Numbered from the stretch's first letter, positions 26,196 through 35,516 are shown. The stretch is 64,000 nucleotides of DNA from Asticcacaulis sp. ZE23SCel15 (GCF_030505395.1 NZ_CP130044.1:186001-250000); one strand, 5' to 3'. Notes: generated by a model from the sequence alone, not told the origin. Translations and numbers: made by a program.

Positions 26196-27800
26196 TTATT
26201 GACCGCTTTTGACGGCAGGCGGCACGGCCACCGCCGGATATTTGACGCCCAGTTGCTCAAGGTAGGAGCTATATTTGGACGGATCGTAATAGAACGGCTC
26301 CATCTGCGGGCGCAGACGCTCCATGGTTTCCTTGTTGAGGTGGATGGCCGGCGTATCCTCAGCCGTCAGCACCGGATCGTATTTGACATCCTTGAACTGC
26401 ACGTTCTGCTGGAACGCCTTGGCCTCTTTCACCAGTGAGGGGGTGGTGACGATATCCATGATGGTCATGGCCAGAACCTCAGCGCCATTGACGACGCCTT
26501 TGTGGGCAATCGGCGTGGCCATAGCCATGGCCGCGGTCACATTATGGCCGATGGTGTTGGGCACGTTTGAGGGATAGAAAATGGTGATGGTCGGCACGGT
26601 CCACATGACATCACCGATATCGTCCGAACCGCCAAAGTTCATGCCCGCCCGCATTTCCGGCGTAGACAAGGGCGAAAGCGTGGTCGTAAGCGGCTTGAGC
26701 TTAAAACCGTTGGTTTCCTGCACCGCCTTGGCAAAGGCCTGATCGTCCGCCGACCATTGCGGCAGGCCGACCTTTTTCATATTGGCATAGGCGGCTTCGG
26801 CCAGAGGTTTATTGCCATAGTTCGGCGCGGCATAGCCCAGCAGTTTGCGCGTCACGGTCGTGCCCGTCGCCTGCGCCGCCGCTTCGGAAATGGTGTTGCC
26901 GGTCTCATACATATTGCGCACAGAGGCGAAATCCAGCTCCCGGAAATAGTACCAGACACTGGCGTCACCGGGGACGATATTGGGCTGACTGCCGCCATTG
27001 GTGATGATGTAGTGCGAACGCTGGGTGACCGGCAAATGCTCGCGGCGCATGTTCCACGCCAGATCCATCCACTCCACGGCATCGAGCGCGGACTTGCCCG
27101 CCCACGGCGCACCGGCCGAGTGAGAGGTCTTGCCCTTAAAGCTATATTCGACCGACACCATACCGCTCAGCATCGGGCCCCATGAGGTGCCCAGATCGTT
27201 GCTGACGTGGGTGAAGATGGAGACATCAACGCCTTTGAACACGCCGTCACGGACATAAAACGCCTTGGTCGCCAGCAGTTCTTCGGCGACGCCGGGCCAG
27301 ATCATCAGGCGGCCTTTGATGTTGTTGGCCACCATGACATCCTTGGCGGCTAATGCTGCCACCACCACCAGCGGCATACCGGAGTTGTGGCCTTCGCCGT
27401 GACCGGGCGCACCCGGCACCTGCGGCGTGATCACCGGATTGCCCGGCACCTGCGACAGGCCCAAGAGCCCGTCGATGTCGGAACCGAGCGCGATCATCGG
27501 CCCGCCGTCACCCCAGGTCGCCGTCCAGGCGGTGGGGATACCGGCGACACCGCGCGTAATGGTAAAGCCGTTCTTTTCCAGAATACCGGTCACATATTCA
27601 GAAGTCTTATATTCCTGAAAACCCGGCTCGGCGAAGCTATAGATCGAATTGACCATCTGCTGGGCCAGAACCGTGCGGTCCTTAACCCCGACCTGAGCGG
27701 CGGCTTTCAGTTTGGGGCTGGCCTCGGCAGCGGCCAGAGATGGGGCTGTCAGGCAGGTCGCCAGCAGCAGGGCACTCAAAAAACGTCTGGACACAGTCAT
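26196..27800 (-). CDS. Periplasmic M20-family amidohydrolase (copy 1, tandem paralogue)
   Basis: A 534-residue paralogue of the next gene, also secreted (FLSALLLATCLTAPSLAAAE). Long stretches are identical or nearly so, for example the 50 residues from SIYSFAEPGFQEYK onward. Differences cluster at the signal peptide, the tip after GTSWGP (MLSGM against AGNNGM), the AMRAGMNFGGSDD/RGPSMGGGSDD loop and the C-terminal tail, which may alter substrate choice. The same GHGEGHNSGMP metal motif is present. AGGAG lies before ATG 27800. It is 28 bases from copy 2 and 108 bases from the receptor gene, with a hairpin between receptor and enzyme. Confidence 0.87.
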   Translation of the reverse strand: MTVSRRFLSALLLATCLTAPSLAAAEASPKLKAAAQVGVKDRTVLAQQMVNSIYSFAEPGFQEYKTSEYVTGILEKNGFTITRGVAGIPTAWTATWGDGGPMIALGSDIDGLLGLSQVPGNPVITPQVPGAPGHGEGHNSGMPLVVVAALAAKDVMVANNIKGRLMIWPGVAEELLATKAFYVRDGVFKGVDVSIFTHVSNDLGTSWGPMLSGMVSVEYSFKGKTSHSAGAPWAGKSALDAVEWMDLAWNMRREHLPVTQRSHYIITNGGSQPNIVPGDASVWYYFRELDFASVRNMYETGNTISEAAAQATGTTVTRKLLGYAAPNYGNKPLAEAAYANMKKVGLPQWSADDQAFAKAVQETNGFKLKPLTTTLSPLSTPEMRAGMNFGGSDDIGDVMWTVPTITIFYPSNVPNTIGHNVTAAMAMATPIAHKGVVNGAEVLAMTIMDIVTTPSLVKEAKAFQQNVQFKDVKYDPVLTAEDTPAIHLNKETMERLRPQMEPFYYDPSKYSSYLEQLGVKYPAVAVPPAVKSGQ

Positions 27801-27865
27801 ACGCGTTTACTCCTGTAAATCGGTTGATTTTGAGGGGGTTGCGCCGCTTAACGACGCGAAAGGCA

Positions 27866-27898
27866 ATAAAAATGCCCTGCTGTAGAAACAGCAGGGCA
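27866..27898 (-). terminator. Intrinsic terminator or attenuator between receptor and M20 genes
   Basis: Read on the minus strand, TGCCCTGCTGT pairs with ACAGCAGGGCA (11 bp, perfect) and is followed by TTTTTATT. It begins about ten bases after the receptor stop and ends 65 bases before the M20 start. It would reduce read-through from the receptor gene into the enzyme genes. Confidence 0.8.
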
Positions 27899-27908
27899 CA
27901 TGGATCAG

Positions 27909-30719
27909 CTAGAACTCCATCCGCAGGCCAACGCGGTAGACGCGGCCCATGACGTCATAGAGCCCCCGGTTGGTTTGCAGATAGGCCGGGGTGTTTTCGG
28001 CACCGAGGTTTGCGGGGCTGGACAACAGCACCGGGTCTTTATCCATCAGGTTCTTGATGGACAGATAGGCTTCGGCCTTGACGCCACCGATCTCGATGAC
28101 GCGGTTGACCGCCACATCGAAATAGACCGCCCCGTCAACTGTATTGTCGTTGATGGTGTAGTAAGGGGCGACGCTGGCCGGGCAGCCGCTGGTGCATTCG
28201 GTATAGGCGTTCGATAGTACGCCATCCGAGACCCCGCGCGCCGTCAGATTGATCGTCCACGGATCAAGCTTATAGAGCGCTGTAATGCGGTACACCCAGT
28301 TAGGTGTCGAACCGGAGTTGGAGCCAGCAAAATCCACCGCCGTCACGCCATCATCGGTGATGTTGGTGATGTAGTGGGTCGCCATACCACGCAGGCTCAA
28401 AGACCCGCTGGCCTTGGAATAGACATCAGCCAGATTGAAGCGGTAGGAGGCTTCGATATCCATACCGCGCGCCAGCATGCGGTTGAGGTTGTCATAATAG
28501 AGGTTGATGGTCTGCAGCGTCGGGCCGCTATAGATCATGTTGTTGCAGTAGCTCTGGATACCGTTGATGTTACAATAGTCTGCGACCTGCTGGGCGGTAA
28601 CGAAGCTGATGACGCCTTCGACCTCGATGTCATAATAATCGACCGAAGCCTCAAAGCCCGGCCAGAAGCGCGGACGCACCACAACCCCCACACCGATGCC
28701 ATCGGCCACTTCGGGCTTCACCAGAGTTGAGCCCTGAAGGTTTTGTACGAAGGCGACCGACGTGCCGTTAATGGCGACCGAGTTGGAGCGGGCCGTACCG
28801 GAATCGTAAAGCTCCGACAGGTTCGGCGCGCGGATATCCCGCGACATGGTGTAGCGCAGCTTGATGTCTTCGATCGGCGCATAGGTGAAACCGACCTTCC
28901 ACGGACGGGCAGGCCCGGAGGTGGAGTAGTCCGCATAGCGGAAGGCGGCGTTCAGATCAAAGCCCTTGAACATCGGCACCACGGCTTCGACATAGGCTTC
29001 GGCCACTTCGTAGGAACCGGTCGAAACCTTGAAGTTACCGTATTTCCAGCCGCTCTGGTACTGCGGCGGCACAAAGCCGTCCATCGCCTCACGACGCCAC
29101 TCTGCCCCGAAGGCCAGAGAGATCGGCCCAGCCCAGCCCATGATGTCGCTAGTCGAGAAGTTGACGGCCGCCACGTCCTGCTCAAAGCGCTGCTTACGGG
29201 TCGGCGTGCCCAGCACATAATCAAGCGCTGCGGCATCCGCGACACCGATACCAAAACGATTGAGCGGCACGCAGCCATTGGTCGGATTGGTCAGGGTTGA
29301 GCGGCACACGATTTCGGTCGTGCCGGGACGGAAGACCGCGTCAGTGGCCAAGGTCAGAAGGGCGTTATTATAGGTATCGGTCAGGGCTTCGACCGTATCA
29401 GTGATGCCCATCTGATAATAGCTGTCCCACTTAAAGCCTAAGCCGAGCGCATCAAAGTTACCGTCCGCGCCGACCACATAACGCTGAGTTTCGCGCTCCA
29501 TGGTGCTGCCAGACGCGGGCATATCGCCATTGCTGGTGCCCATGACAAAGGAGGTTACCCCGGCGTTGGTCATGGCCGTGCGGACCGATGCGGGCAGATA
29601 GGCATTGTCTGAGCGGATCGTCACGCCGGTCGTGGTCGGCTGAATGTAGTAGCTAAGGCCTTCGTATTTGGCGTAGGACGCCTGAGCGAACACATTCAGA
29701 TACGGTGTGACCTCATAGCTCAGGCGCGTAAACAGGCTGTCGCGATCATCACCGGCCACCAGGCTGTTGGTGCCGATCATGCCTGATGTCGGATATTGCC
29801 AGTCACCGCCCAGCATCCACTGGCCTGAAGATGCGCCGTAGGTCAGTTGGTTGACCGAACCACCTTCACCGAAATAGGTGCCTCTCAGCGGCCCGGCCGT
29901 GATCAGACCGCCCGGCGTCAGGCTCGACAAACCAATGCCGTCAGAGACGATATAAAAGGGCTGCCCTGCTGCCGTATTGGGGTTACGCATCGAGAAATAG
30001 CCCTTTTGGGCCCAATCGCGCGCCGTATAATGCACCCCTTCCTGCTTGGCCTTTTCGTAGCTCAACAGGAAATGGCCACGATCATCGGCAAAGCCGGTCC
30101 CATAGGTGGCGTTAAGCTTCCAGTTTTCGGCATCGCCTTCGGCGGTTTCGCCGTACTCAGCCGTCGTCTTGAAGCCGGTATATTTCTTATCAAGGATAAA
30201 GTTGACCACCCCGCCAATGGCATCGGAACCATAGGCCGAAGACGCCCCGCCGGTCACGACTTCGACGCGCTCAATCAGCGACTGCGGGAAGGTATTGGTG
30301 TCGACAAGGCCGGTGGCGGACGAAATCACCGAGCGCTGCCCGTCAAACAGAACCAGCGTGCGGCCCGTCCCCAGAGCCCGCAGGTTCAACGCACTGATGC
30401 CCGCCTGACCGTTCGACAAGGCCCCCGATGAGTTGGAAGCCGTCGCACTGCCCTTAACCGATGGCAAGGTGTTGACGAAATCAGCGATATTGGCGGGGGC
30501 CTCGGCCTTGATTTCTTCCTTGCCCAGTACGTTGACCGGGGTCGGCGCGGCGAAGCCGTTGCGCACAACGCGCGAGCCGGTGACCACGACCTCCTGCACC
30601 TCTTCCTCAGCGGAATCCGGTGCGGGTGCCGGGGCTTCCTGCGCCCATACGGAACTGCAGGTAAATAGTGCGACCAATGATGTAGCCGTTAGTAACTTTG
30701 GAAACCTTGTTTTCGACAT
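27909..30719 (-). CDS. TonB-dependent outer-membrane receptor
   Basis: A 936-residue receptor with signal peptide, TonB-box-like EVQEVVVTGSR, plug domain (TPVNVLGKEEI to NFILDKKYTG, including GTGRTLVLFDGQR and VEVVTGGASSAYGSDAIGGVVNF) and a 22-strand-type barrel ending in GRVYRVGLRMEF. It has no STN domain, so no sigma-regulator signalling. It heads a run with two M20 amidohydrolases and a zinc protease and is divergent from an Lrp/AsnC regulator, suggesting uptake of peptides or acylated amino acids. No iron (Fur) box was found upstream, arguing against a siderophore role. Confidence 0.93.
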   Translation of the reverse strand: MSKTRFPKLLTATSLVALFTCSSVWAQEAPAPAPDSAEEEVQEVVVTGSRVVRNGFAAPTPVNVLGKEEIKAEAPANIADFVNTLPSVKGSATASNSSGALSNGQAGISALNLRALGTGRTLVLFDGQRSVISSATGLVDTNTFPQSLIERVEVVTGGASSAYGSDAIGGVVNFILDKKYTGFKTTAEYGETAEGDAENWKLNATYGTGFADDRGHFLLSYEKAKQEGVHYTARDWAQKGYFSMRNPNTAAGQPFYIVSDGIGLSSLTPGGLITAGPLRGTYFGEGGSVNQLTYGASSGQWMLGGDWQYPTSGMIGTNSLVAGDDRDSLFTRLSYEVTPYLNVFAQASYAKYEGLSYYIQPTTTGVTIRSDNAYLPASVRTAMTNAGVTSFVMGTSNGDMPASGSTMERETQRYVVGADGNFDALGLGFKWDSYYQMGITDTVEALTDTYNNALLTLATDAVFRPGTTEIVCRSTLTNPTNGCVPLNRFGIGVADAAALDYVLGTPTRKQRFEQDVAAVNFSTSDIMGWAGPISLAFGAEWRREAMDGFVPPQYQSGWKYGNFKVSTGSYEVAEAYVEAVVPMFKGFDLNAAFRYADYSTSGPARPWKVGFTYAPIEDIKLRYTMSRDIRAPNLSELYDSGTARSNSVAINGTSVAFVQNLQGSTLVKPEVADGIGVGVVVRPRFWPGFEASVDYYDIEVEGVISFVTAQQVADYCNINGIQSYCNNMIYSGPTLQTINLYYDNLNRMLARGMDIEASYRFNLADVYSKASGSLSLRGMATHYITNITDDGVTAVDFAGSNSGSTPNWVYRITALYKLDPWTINLTARGVSDGVLSNAYTECTSGCPASVAPYYTINDNTVDGAVYFDVAVNRVIEIGGVKAEAYLSIKNLMDKDPVLLSSPANLGAENTPAYLQTNRGLYDVMGRVYRVGLRMEF

Positions 30720-30807
30720 ACTAAATCCCCTTATGTGTCGAAGTGTGGTTTCCTCCTGTAATATTTATGTGGCTTAGGCCGGCAAATACGCGCCGCGGAA
30801 CTTTATA

Positions 30808-30827
30808 AACATGACGTTAACATGACG
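30808..30827. promoter_or_regulatory. 11-bp-period direct repeat in the divergent receptor/Lrp promoter
   Basis: AACATGACG occurs at 30808-30816 and 30819-30827, one helical turn apart. On the minus strand it reads CGTCAT-N5-CGTCAT, the geometry of a PhoB box (TGTCAT repeats) with T changed to C in each half. It lies about 90 bases upstream of the receptor start. It may serve the neighbouring Lrp/AsnC protein instead. Confidence 0.35.
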
Positions 30828-30905
30828 ATGGGTTGAATATCTCGGAAATTTCAGTCTATTTATTAGCATATGGTTTGAAATCGGAACCAAAATAGGATTT
30901 TTTTG

Positions 30906-31391
30906 ATGAATTTCGACACGAAGCGGCTTGATGCTACAGATTACAAAATCTTACGACAATTGACCGAAGATGGCCGCATGTCGGATGTGGCTCTGGGTGA
31001 ACGGCTTAACCTGTCAAGTACAGCGGTGGCCCGTCGCCGTAAAATATTAGAAGAGTCCGGCATCATATCAGGTTACACGGTCAACCTTAATTACAAAACG
31101 CTTGGCCTGAGCATGATTGTTATTGTCTCTATTGAGTTATCTTCTCAGGCAGAACACGCTTTGAACGATTTTGAACAGGCGGTTCTCAGAAGCCCGTCCA
31201 TGTCTTTCTGTAGCTTTGTTTCGGGCGATACCGACTTTATTATGATCCTGAACGTGGCATCATTTGAGACCTACGACTCGATCTATCGCCGGGAACTGTC
31301 GACCCTGCCCCACGTTGCCAAGATCAGAAGCAGTTTCGTCATGCGCGAAGTCAGAAACCTGACAACTCCGCCGATAATATTTCATGGATAA
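30906..31391 (+). CDS. Lrp/AsnC-family transcriptional regulator
   Basis: A 161-residue regulator: N-terminal helix-turn-helix (LDATDYKILRQLTEDGRMSDVALGERLNLSSTAVARRRKILEESGII) and C-terminal RAM ligand-binding domain (VIVSIELSSQAEHALNDFEQAV, VSGDTDFIMIL, LPHVAKIRSSFVMREV). ATG 30906 follows AGGA. Such proteins sense amino acids. Being divergent from the receptor/amidohydrolase/protease run, it most likely controls that run in response to an imported amino acid; this is inference from position. Codons are more AT-rich than in neighbouring genes. Confidence 0.92.
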   Translation: MNFDTKRLDATDYKILRQLTEDGRMSDVALGERLNLSSTAVARRRKILEESGIISGYTVNLNYKTLGLSMIVIVSIELSSQAEHALNDFEQAVLRSPSMSFCSFVSGDTDFIMILNVASFETYDSIYRRELSTLPHVAKIRSSFVMREVRNLTTPPIIFHG

Positions 31392-31564
31392 ACACAGATT
31401 AAAGTAGCCGTGCTTGATATCTCCACTTTAATATCCAGGCCATAGGTTTACCTCCTTTAAGGCTGATATTCAGGACAAACAGTCGCTTGCCATGACCGGC
31501 GGGCTACATATAGTTTGGCGGGCATTCCATATGGGCGAGCCAAAGAGTTGAGAACGGGGCCAGC

Positions 31565-32545
31565 GTGACGGAAGTTCGTCCTTTGACAATATTAGGCAGT
31601 GGCATGACCGTGCCCGAAACCTGCCGACTTTCAGAAGATATTGATGCCCTTATCGGACGCCCGGCCGGATGGCTTTACCGGCGCTCAGGGGTTTATCGTC
31701 GCTATGTGTGCGATAAAGAAGACCAGATTGACCTGGCTGTAAGTGCCGCCCGCGCAGCCCTCAACGAAGCCCGGCTGTCCCCGGACGATGTAGAATTTAT
31801 TCTGTTTGCCGCCGCCGTGCCCTATCAGTCGATCCCGTCCACAGCGCCGCTGATACAGGCGCGGTTAGGCATAACTGACGGCGCCTGTATGGCATTCGAT
31901 ATCAATTCGACCTGCCTGAGCTTTGTCACGGCGCTTGATATCGCCAGCCACATGGTCGGCAATAAGGTGGCGCTGGTGGTCGCCTCAGAAGTCGCCTCAC
32001 GCGCCCTGCCCTGGGCGCAGGACCCGGCGACGGCGGCCCTGTTCGGTGACGGCGCGGCAGCGGTCGTGATTACCGGTCAAGGCGATGGCCGCCTGCTGGC
32101 CTCACGCATGGAAACCTATCCGTCGGGCTATGACGCCTGCTCACTGGGGGCGGGCGGCACCCGCTATGACTATCATGCCGATCGTGAGGCTTTCGACAGG
32201 CACAGCCGGTTTCACATGGAAGGCGACGCTTTGTTTAAGCTGACGTTGCGGCATTTTGAACCGTTTCTGGACCGCCTGCTGGATCAGGCCGGATGGCAGC
32301 GCGACGATGTCGAACTGATTGTGCCCCATCAGGCCAGCCCCGGCGCTCTGGCGCACTTGACCCGCCGGTGCGGTTTTTCTGCCGATATCGTCATGAACAT
32401 TGTGCGCGATTACGGCAACCAGATCGCCGCCTCCATTCCGACCGCCCTGCATCTGGCGCGACAACGCCACCCGGCAGGCCTGCGCACCCTGATACTGGGC
32501 ACTTCCGCCGGTATGTCGCTGGGCGGTCTGGCGCTAATTCTATGA
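31565..32545 (+). CDS. KAS III-like (FabH/OleA-type) condensing enzyme
   Basis: A 326-residue thiolase-fold enzyme. The catalytic triad is visible: Cys117 in INSTCLSFV, His near 255 in VPHQASPGAL and Asn near 285 in YGNQIAASIP; LFGDGAAAVVI and GTSAGMSLGGLAL are further family signatures. It probably condenses an acyl-CoA or acyl-ACP starter with a second acyl unit. No acyl carrier protein is encoded nearby, so CoA thioesters are more likely substrates. It starts with GTG 31565, about 175 bases after the Lrp gene, and heads a five-gene operon in which each following gene overlaps or abuts its predecessor. It is distinct from housekeeping FabH by context and an unusual start region (TILGSGMTVPE). 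Confidence 0.85.
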   Translation: MTEVRPLTILGSGMTVPETCRLSEDIDALIGRPAGWLYRRSGVYRRYVCDKEDQIDLAVSAARAALNEARLSPDDVEFILFAAAVPYQSIPSTAPLIQARLGITDGACMAFDINSTCLSFVTALDIASHMVGNKVALVVASEVASRALPWAQDPATAALFGDGAAAVVITGQGDGRLLASRMETYPSGYDACSLGAGGTRYDYHADREAFDRHSRFHMEGDALFKLTLRHFEPFLDRLLDQAGWQRDDVELIVPHQASPGALAHLTRRCGFSADIVMNIVRDYGNQIAASIPTALHLARQRHPAGLRTLILGTSAGMSLGGLALIL

Positions 32546-33501
32546 AAATTGTCGTTTCCGGTGCCACAGGCTTTTTGGGCGGACATCTGTGCCGCCACCT
32601 GCACGGCCTTGGTCATCAGGTGCTGGGGCTGGGCCGCGATGTCCTGAAAGGCGAAGACCTGCGCGCCGATGGCATCGCGTTCGAAGCCCTTGATCTGGCC
32701 AGTACAACCCCGCTTCAAACGTGGAATCAGGCCGATGCCTTTGTTCATGCCGCGGCCCTGTCGTCGGCGTGGGGGCCGCGCGCCGCGTTTGAACAGGCCA
32801 ATGTCACCGGCACCCAGCACGCCATTACCATCGCCCGCCAGCTTAAGGTCAGGCGCTTTGTGGCCATATCGTCCCCCAGCGTCGCCTTTCGGTTTTGTGA
32901 CCAGTTGAACCTGTCTGAGGACGCCCCGCTGCCGCTGCCGGTCAATGATTATGCCGCCACCAAGGCGATCGCAGAAGACATGGCGCGCGCCTCAGACCTG
33001 AACACCCTTATCTTACGCCCCAGAGGCATCTATGGTCAGGGCGACACCGCCCTGCTGCCACGGCTTATCCGGGCGGCCCAGACCCAGAAGCTACCTCTAT
33101 TGCGCAACGGAGCCGCGGTGACTGACCTCACCCATGTTGACGATGTGGTGGCTGCCATCGTGAGCGCGATTGAGGCCCCGCAAAGCTATGATGGCCGCAC
33201 CTTCAATATCTCAGGTGACGAGGCTATTGCGGTCCACCACATCATCTCCCGCGCCAGTGAGGCCGCAGGGGTAACCGCGCGCTTTCGGCCCGTGCCCGTC
33301 TGGCTGGCACTGGCGGCGGCGCGCGCTGCCGAATATATCGCACGACATCGTATCGGGCAGCCGGAACCGCCGATCACGGCTTACGGCGTGGGCATACTGG
33401 CGTTCAGCCAGACCCTGGATCTGACGGCGGCGCGCCGTGATCTGGGCTATCGCCCGCAGATCGATTTCAGCGAAGGTTTGCGCCGGACCTTTGCCTCATG
33501 A
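32542..33501 (+). CDS. Extended SDR / NAD(P)-dependent epimerase-dehydratase-like reductase
   Basis: A 319-residue extended short-chain dehydrogenase. The Rossmann motif GATGFLGGH is at the N-terminus, the active site has YAATK (Tyr/Lys) with Ser in ISSPSV, and LRPRGIYGQGD and FNISGDEA follow the usual order. It resembles the 3-beta-hydroxysteroid dehydrogenase/OleD branch, which reduces beta-keto acids made by thiolase-type enzymes. The start overlaps the KAS stop as ATGA, so the two are translationally coupled; a ketone made by the condensing enzyme is a plausible substrate. Confidence 0.87.
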   Translation: MKIVVSGATGFLGGHLCRHLHGLGHQVLGLGRDVLKGEDLRADGIAFEALDLASTTPLQTWNQADAFVHAAALSSAWGPRAAFEQANVTGTQHAITIARQLKVRRFVAISSPSVAFRFCDQLNLSEDAPLPLPVNDYAATKAIAEDMARASDLNTLILRPRGIYGQGDTALLPRLIRAAQTQKLPLLRNGAAVTDLTHVDDVVAAIVSAIEAPQSYDGRTFNISGDEAIAVHHIISRASEAAGVTARFRPVPVWLALAAARAAEYIARHRIGQPEPPITAYGVGILAFSQTLDLTAARRDLGYRPQIDFSEGLRRTFAS

Positions 33502-34265
33502 GACCGGTGTTTGCCAATAGCGCGACCCTCAGCATTCCCGAATGGCTGGTTCTGGCCAAAGGCCACCTGCGCACCATCAAACTTGGGGTGCGCTTTGGCG
33601 TCTGGGTGCATCCGCGTCACGGCCCGATTGTCATCGATACCGGCTATGGGCCCGAAGTGACCACAGGACGCCGCAGTCTGGCGCTCAGGCTCTATGCCGG
33701 GGTTTTGCGCCCGCGCCTTGAGACCCAACCCGAAGACGTTCTGCCCGATCTGGGCTTTAGGGCGGATGATGTAAAATATGTCTTCGTGACGCACTTCCAC
33801 GCCGACCACATCAGCGGGTTGCGCCGGTTCCCCAAGGCCCGCTTTATCGCCGCAGGCTGGCCTAAAATCAAAGCCCAACCGATGTGGCAACGGCTGCGCC
33901 ATGGCCTGTTCACGGAACTTCTGCCCGACGATTTCGCTGAGCGCTTGATCGCCATCGAAGACTTTCCGATAGCCGACCTGCCCTTCGGGCGCGGCCACGA
34001 CCTTTTTGGTGACGCCAGCCTGCTGGCCATTGATTTACCCGGCCACGCCACCGGCCACTGCGGTCTGGTGTGGCCGCAGCATAAGCTGATCTATGCCGCC
34101 GATGCCCAGTGGTTAGGTGAGGCCATAGCTGAGGACCGGCCCCCGCGTGGCCCGGCACGGTGGGTCTATGACGATGAGGCGGCCATGACGGACTCCATGG
34201 CTCTGCTGCGGCGTGCGGCCTTGGCCGGATATGAGATTGTGCTATGTCATGATCCCATTTCTTAG
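33498..34265 (+). CDS. Metallo-beta-lactamase-fold hydrolase
   Basis: A 255-residue hydrolase with metal motif THFHADHISG near residue 97, a second His in LPGHATGHCG and Asp in IYAADAQW, all consistent with a binuclear zinc site; IVIDTGYGP is the first core strand. It has no signal peptide. Relatives include lactonases and thioesterase-like enzymes. Here it overlaps the SDR gene as ATGA and the next gene by 17 bases. It could hydrolyse a thioester or lactone intermediate of the cluster; that is inference. Confidence 0.87.
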   Translation: MRPVFANSATLSIPEWLVLAKGHLRTIKLGVRFGVWVHPRHGPIVIDTGYGPEVTTGRRSLALRLYAGVLRPRLETQPEDVLPDLGFRADDVKYVFVTHFHADHISGLRRFPKARFIAAGWPKIKAQPMWQRLRHGLFTELLPDDFAERLIAIEDFPIADLPFGRGHDLFGDASLLAIDLPGHATGHCGLVWPQHKLIYAADAQWLGEAIAEDRPPRGPARWVYDDEAAMTDSMALLRRAALAGYEIVLCHDPIS

Positions 34266-35514
34266 CGCCTTTTTTCGCACGCTCTGGCTGGCCAGACACT
34301 TAAAAACCCGTGAAGACGTAGCCAAATGGCAGGCGCGCGGGCTCAAGCGCCTGATGCGTAAAACCCTGCCCGCCTTCCCATATTATGCACACCTCCATGA
34401 CCACCGTTTCAAAGATCTGCCGGTCATGGATTTTGATGCCCTGCCGGTCATGGATAAAGCGCAACTGATGACCAATTTCGCACAGCTCAATGCCCCCGGC
34501 ATTACGGCGGATGAGGGCTGGAAAATCTTCAGCGGCGACGCCCCCCAAAGACGCGGCTACAGCATTGGCGCCAGCACCGGCACCAGCGGCAATCGCGGGC
34601 TTTATGTGGTGTCGGATCAGGAACGGCAGGCGTGGCTGGGGGTTATGCTGGCCAAGACCCTGCCGCGTTTTCCGCGCGATACGGCCCGCATCGCCCTGAT
34701 CCTGCCGCTGAATTCGGCCCTCTATAAGACCGCCGCCGTAACACCGCGCCTGAGTTTAAGGTTCTTCGACCTGAATGACGGTCTGGACGCTATTTTTGCC
34801 AGACTGCCGGACTACCGCCCCGACACGATCATTGCCCCGCCCAAGGTTTTGCGCGCTTTGGCCGAACGCGGGATGAACCTGCCCCTGCGGCGCATATTTT
34901 CCGGTGCCGAAGTCCTTGATCCGCTTGATAAGACGGTGATCGAGGCACGGTTTCATCTCCGCGTGCGTCAGATTTATATGGCCACAGAGGGTCTGCTAGG
35001 TGTTGCCTGCGACCATGCCACCCTGCATCTGTGCGAAGATGTCATGCACTTTGACTTTGAAGCGGTGGCCGGCAGCGACCTCGTCAGCCCCGTCATTACC
35101 GATTTCACCCGCACGACGCAGGCCATGTGCCGCTACCGCATGAATGACCTGCTGCGTCTGTCGCAGACGCCCTGCCCGTGCGGCTCCCCCTATCAGGCGG
35201 TGACGGAGATTGCCGGACGCTGCGATGATCTTTTTCAACTGTCAGGCCAGACCATAACGCCGGATATTCTGCGCAACGCCGTTGTCGATGCCGACCGGCG
35301 TATTACGGATTTTCGCCTGCGTCAGACCGAGCCAGCCAATTTAGACCTAATCCTGCCCCTTGATGTTCCTGCAGAGGCCGCGCTGAAGGCGAAAGAAGCT
35401 ATATCGACCCTGCTGTCAGGGCTCAATATCGACGCCCATATTGCCCTCAGACAGGAAAGCCTGTCGACCTCGGCGCGCAAACTCAGGCGAGTTGAGAGGA
35501 TATGGAAGGGTTAG
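34249..35514 (+). CDS. Adenylate-forming enzyme, F390 synthetase-related / phenylacetate-CoA ligase-like
   Basis: A 421-residue member of the AMP-forming superfamily, closest in layout to PaaK and coenzyme F390 synthetase-related proteins. The phosphate loop GASTGTSGNRGLYVV is near residue 105; the YRMNDLLRL segment takes the place of the usual YRTGD motif and TEIAGRCDDLFQLSGQTITP begins the C-terminal subdomain. CPCGSP is a potential metal-binding pair seen in PaaK-type enzymes. ATG 34249 is chosen because the upstream in-frame start at 34213 lies deep in the preceding gene. It would activate a carboxylate as the acyl-adenylate for transfer to CoA, an amine or another acceptor. Confidence 0.83.
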   Translation: MIPFLSAFFRTLWLARHLKTREDVAKWQARGLKRLMRKTLPAFPYYAHLHDHRFKDLPVMDFDALPVMDKAQLMTNFAQLNAPGITADEGWKIFSGDAPQRRGYSIGASTGTSGNRGLYVVSDQERQAWLGVMLAKTLPRFPRDTARIALILPLNSALYKTAAVTPRLSLRFFDLNDGLDAIFARLPDYRPDTIIAPPKVLRALAERGMNLPLRRIFSGAEVLDPLDKTVIEARFHLRVRQIYMATEGLLGVACDHATLHLCEDVMHFDFEAVAGSDLVSPVITDFTRTTQAMCRYRMNDLLRLSQTPCPCGSPYQAVTEIAGRCDDLFQLSGQTITPDILRNAVVDADRRITDFRLRQTEPANLDLILPLDVPAEAALKAKEAISTLLSGLNIDAHIALRQESLSTSARKLRRVERIWKG

Positions 35515-35516
35515 GG

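Noticed and set aside
31565-35514. Assignment as an OleABCD olefin cluster
   Set aside because: The condensing enzyme and SDR fit loosely, but the adenylate-forming enzyme is PaaK/F390-like rather than OleC-like and there is no OleB hydrolase.
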